Shown here: in pieces, positions 63,560 to 64,000 of the stretch
Numbering within the stretch: position 1 is the stretch's first letter
Layout: each line of letters opens with the position of its first letter
Source: PALSA-612 sp963755155
Lineage (GTDB): Bacteria; Actinomycetota; Thermoleophilia; Gaiellales; Gaiellaceae
Direction of reading: 5' to 3'
Length of the DNA stretch: 64,000 nucleotides
Assembly: GCA_963755155.1 (NCBI GenBank)
Contig: CAVWIV010000017.1
Location: forward strand, 62,001 to 126,000
Position numbers and translations under genes: made by a program
Notes under the pieces: generated by a model
Database searches by the model: none
The model's input: only the letters and a program-made list of their open reading frames with translations
Told to the model about the DNA's origin: nothing

Positions 63560-64000
63560 GAGCGCGTGCTCGGCGGCGCGTGGTCGAGACCGATGTCGCG
63601 CACGACGAGCTCGCCGCCGTGGAAGCTTCCCGGCGCGACGACGTTGCCGACCTTCGGCGCGTGGAGCGCGACCGTCACCGAGGCCGAGACGGCGGCGCCG
63701 GCGACCTCGCCGGTGTCCGCGTCGACACCCGAGGGCAGGTCGATCGAGAGCACCGGCGCCTCCGCCGCGTTCAGCTGCGCGATGAGCTCTGAGGCGTCCG
63801 CCCTCGGCTCGCCGTGGAAGCCCGTGCCGAACAGCCCGTCGAGGATGACGTCGCCTTCGAGCCCTTCCGCGGCGTCACGGCCGGCCGCGCGCAGCGCCTC
63901 GAGCGCGATCCTCGCGTCGCCGCCGTTGGCGCCGCCGCCGCACACGGCGCCGAACGACCGTGCGTCCGGAAAGTGGCGCAACGCCTCCTCCGCCACCGCC
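63556..64000 (-). CDS. nnrE: NAD(P)H-hydrate epimerase, C-terminal part (runs off window)
   Basis: The visible 147 codons carry VCGGGANGGDARIALEALRA, ILDGLFGTGFHGEPRAD and SIDLPSGVDADTGEVAG, the YjeF_N domain blocks. It epimerises R- and S-forms of NAD(P)HX so that NnrD can act on both. The two domains are often fused in bacteria; here the TGA overlaps a GTG start (63556-63559), so they are separate but coupled. Confidence 0.88.
   Translation of the reverse strand, partial: AVAEEALRHFPDARSFGAVCGGGANGGDARIALEALRAAGRDAAEGLEGDVILDGLFGTGFHGEPRADASELIAQLNAAEAPVLSIDLPSGVDADTGEVAGAAVSASVTVALHAPKVGNVVAPGSFHGGELVVRDIGLDHAPPSTRS

Overview
The window is GC-rich, densely coded and bacterial. Its gene content points to Actinobacteriota, most likely a Thermoleophilia/Gaiellales-type soil lineage: egtB-egtD for ergothioneine, an F420-type luciferase-like oxidoreductase, DUF7144, DUF6458 and DUF1360 membrane proteins, a SigB/SigF-like stress sigma factor with many STAS and RsbW-like partners, FabI, and GTG starts in many genes. 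The lineage is inferred from gene content only.

Layout. 1-4200: start-truncated Rv2258c-like methyltransferase, then a four-gene ABC exporter (two ATPases, two permeases) and a small membrane protein. 4238-7481: the protein quality-control set tig-clpP-clpX. 7534-12990: an MFS protein fused to a cyclic-nucleotide-binding domain, tRNA-Leu, a broken toxin-antitoxin pair, a cupin, a DHA2-type exporter and an ATP-grasp protein. 13020-16455: a tightly coupled egtB-egtD-disulfide reductase operon. 16452-30537: mixed housekeeping (phosphoribosyltransferase, F420-type oxidoreductase, two cyclophilins, transporters, a CAP protein, a CtaG-like protein, a DapA-like aldolase, a DD-peptidase) with five more tRNA genes on the minus strand and several structured non-coding stretches. 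30676-34128: ileS and trxA. 34133-42715: secreted proteins, Nudix, RidA, two GCS2-type ligases and, between them, a peroxiredoxin-like gene whose peroxidatic position is an in-frame TGA (probable selenocysteine). 42728-50867: small membrane proteins and a large partner-switching stress module (sigma factor, anti-sigma kinase, degenerate anti-sigma, four STAS proteins, a sensor SpoIIE phosphatase). 50970-58799: SDRs, FabI, and a secreted subtilase with its secreted neighbour. 58800-64000: M29 aminopeptidase, methyltransferase, CCA-adding enzyme, alanine racemase and the NAD(P)HX repair pair.

How the parts fit. Redox and thiol chemistry recurs: ergothioneine synthesis with a coupled flavin disulfide reductase, two glutamate-cysteine-ligase-like enzymes, thioredoxin, a thioredoxin fold without its cysteines, and the probable seleno-peroxiredoxin. 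The stress module probably controls a general-stress sigma factor through phosphorylated STAS proteins.

Data quality. About 20 reading-frame breaks are visible in 14 genes, and every one is repaired by removing a single base. This uniform direction suggests consensus insertion errors, so most frameshifted genes are annotated as CDS; only the toxin-antitoxin pair is listed as possible pseudogenes. The in-frame TGA at 39258-39260 is not of this kind.
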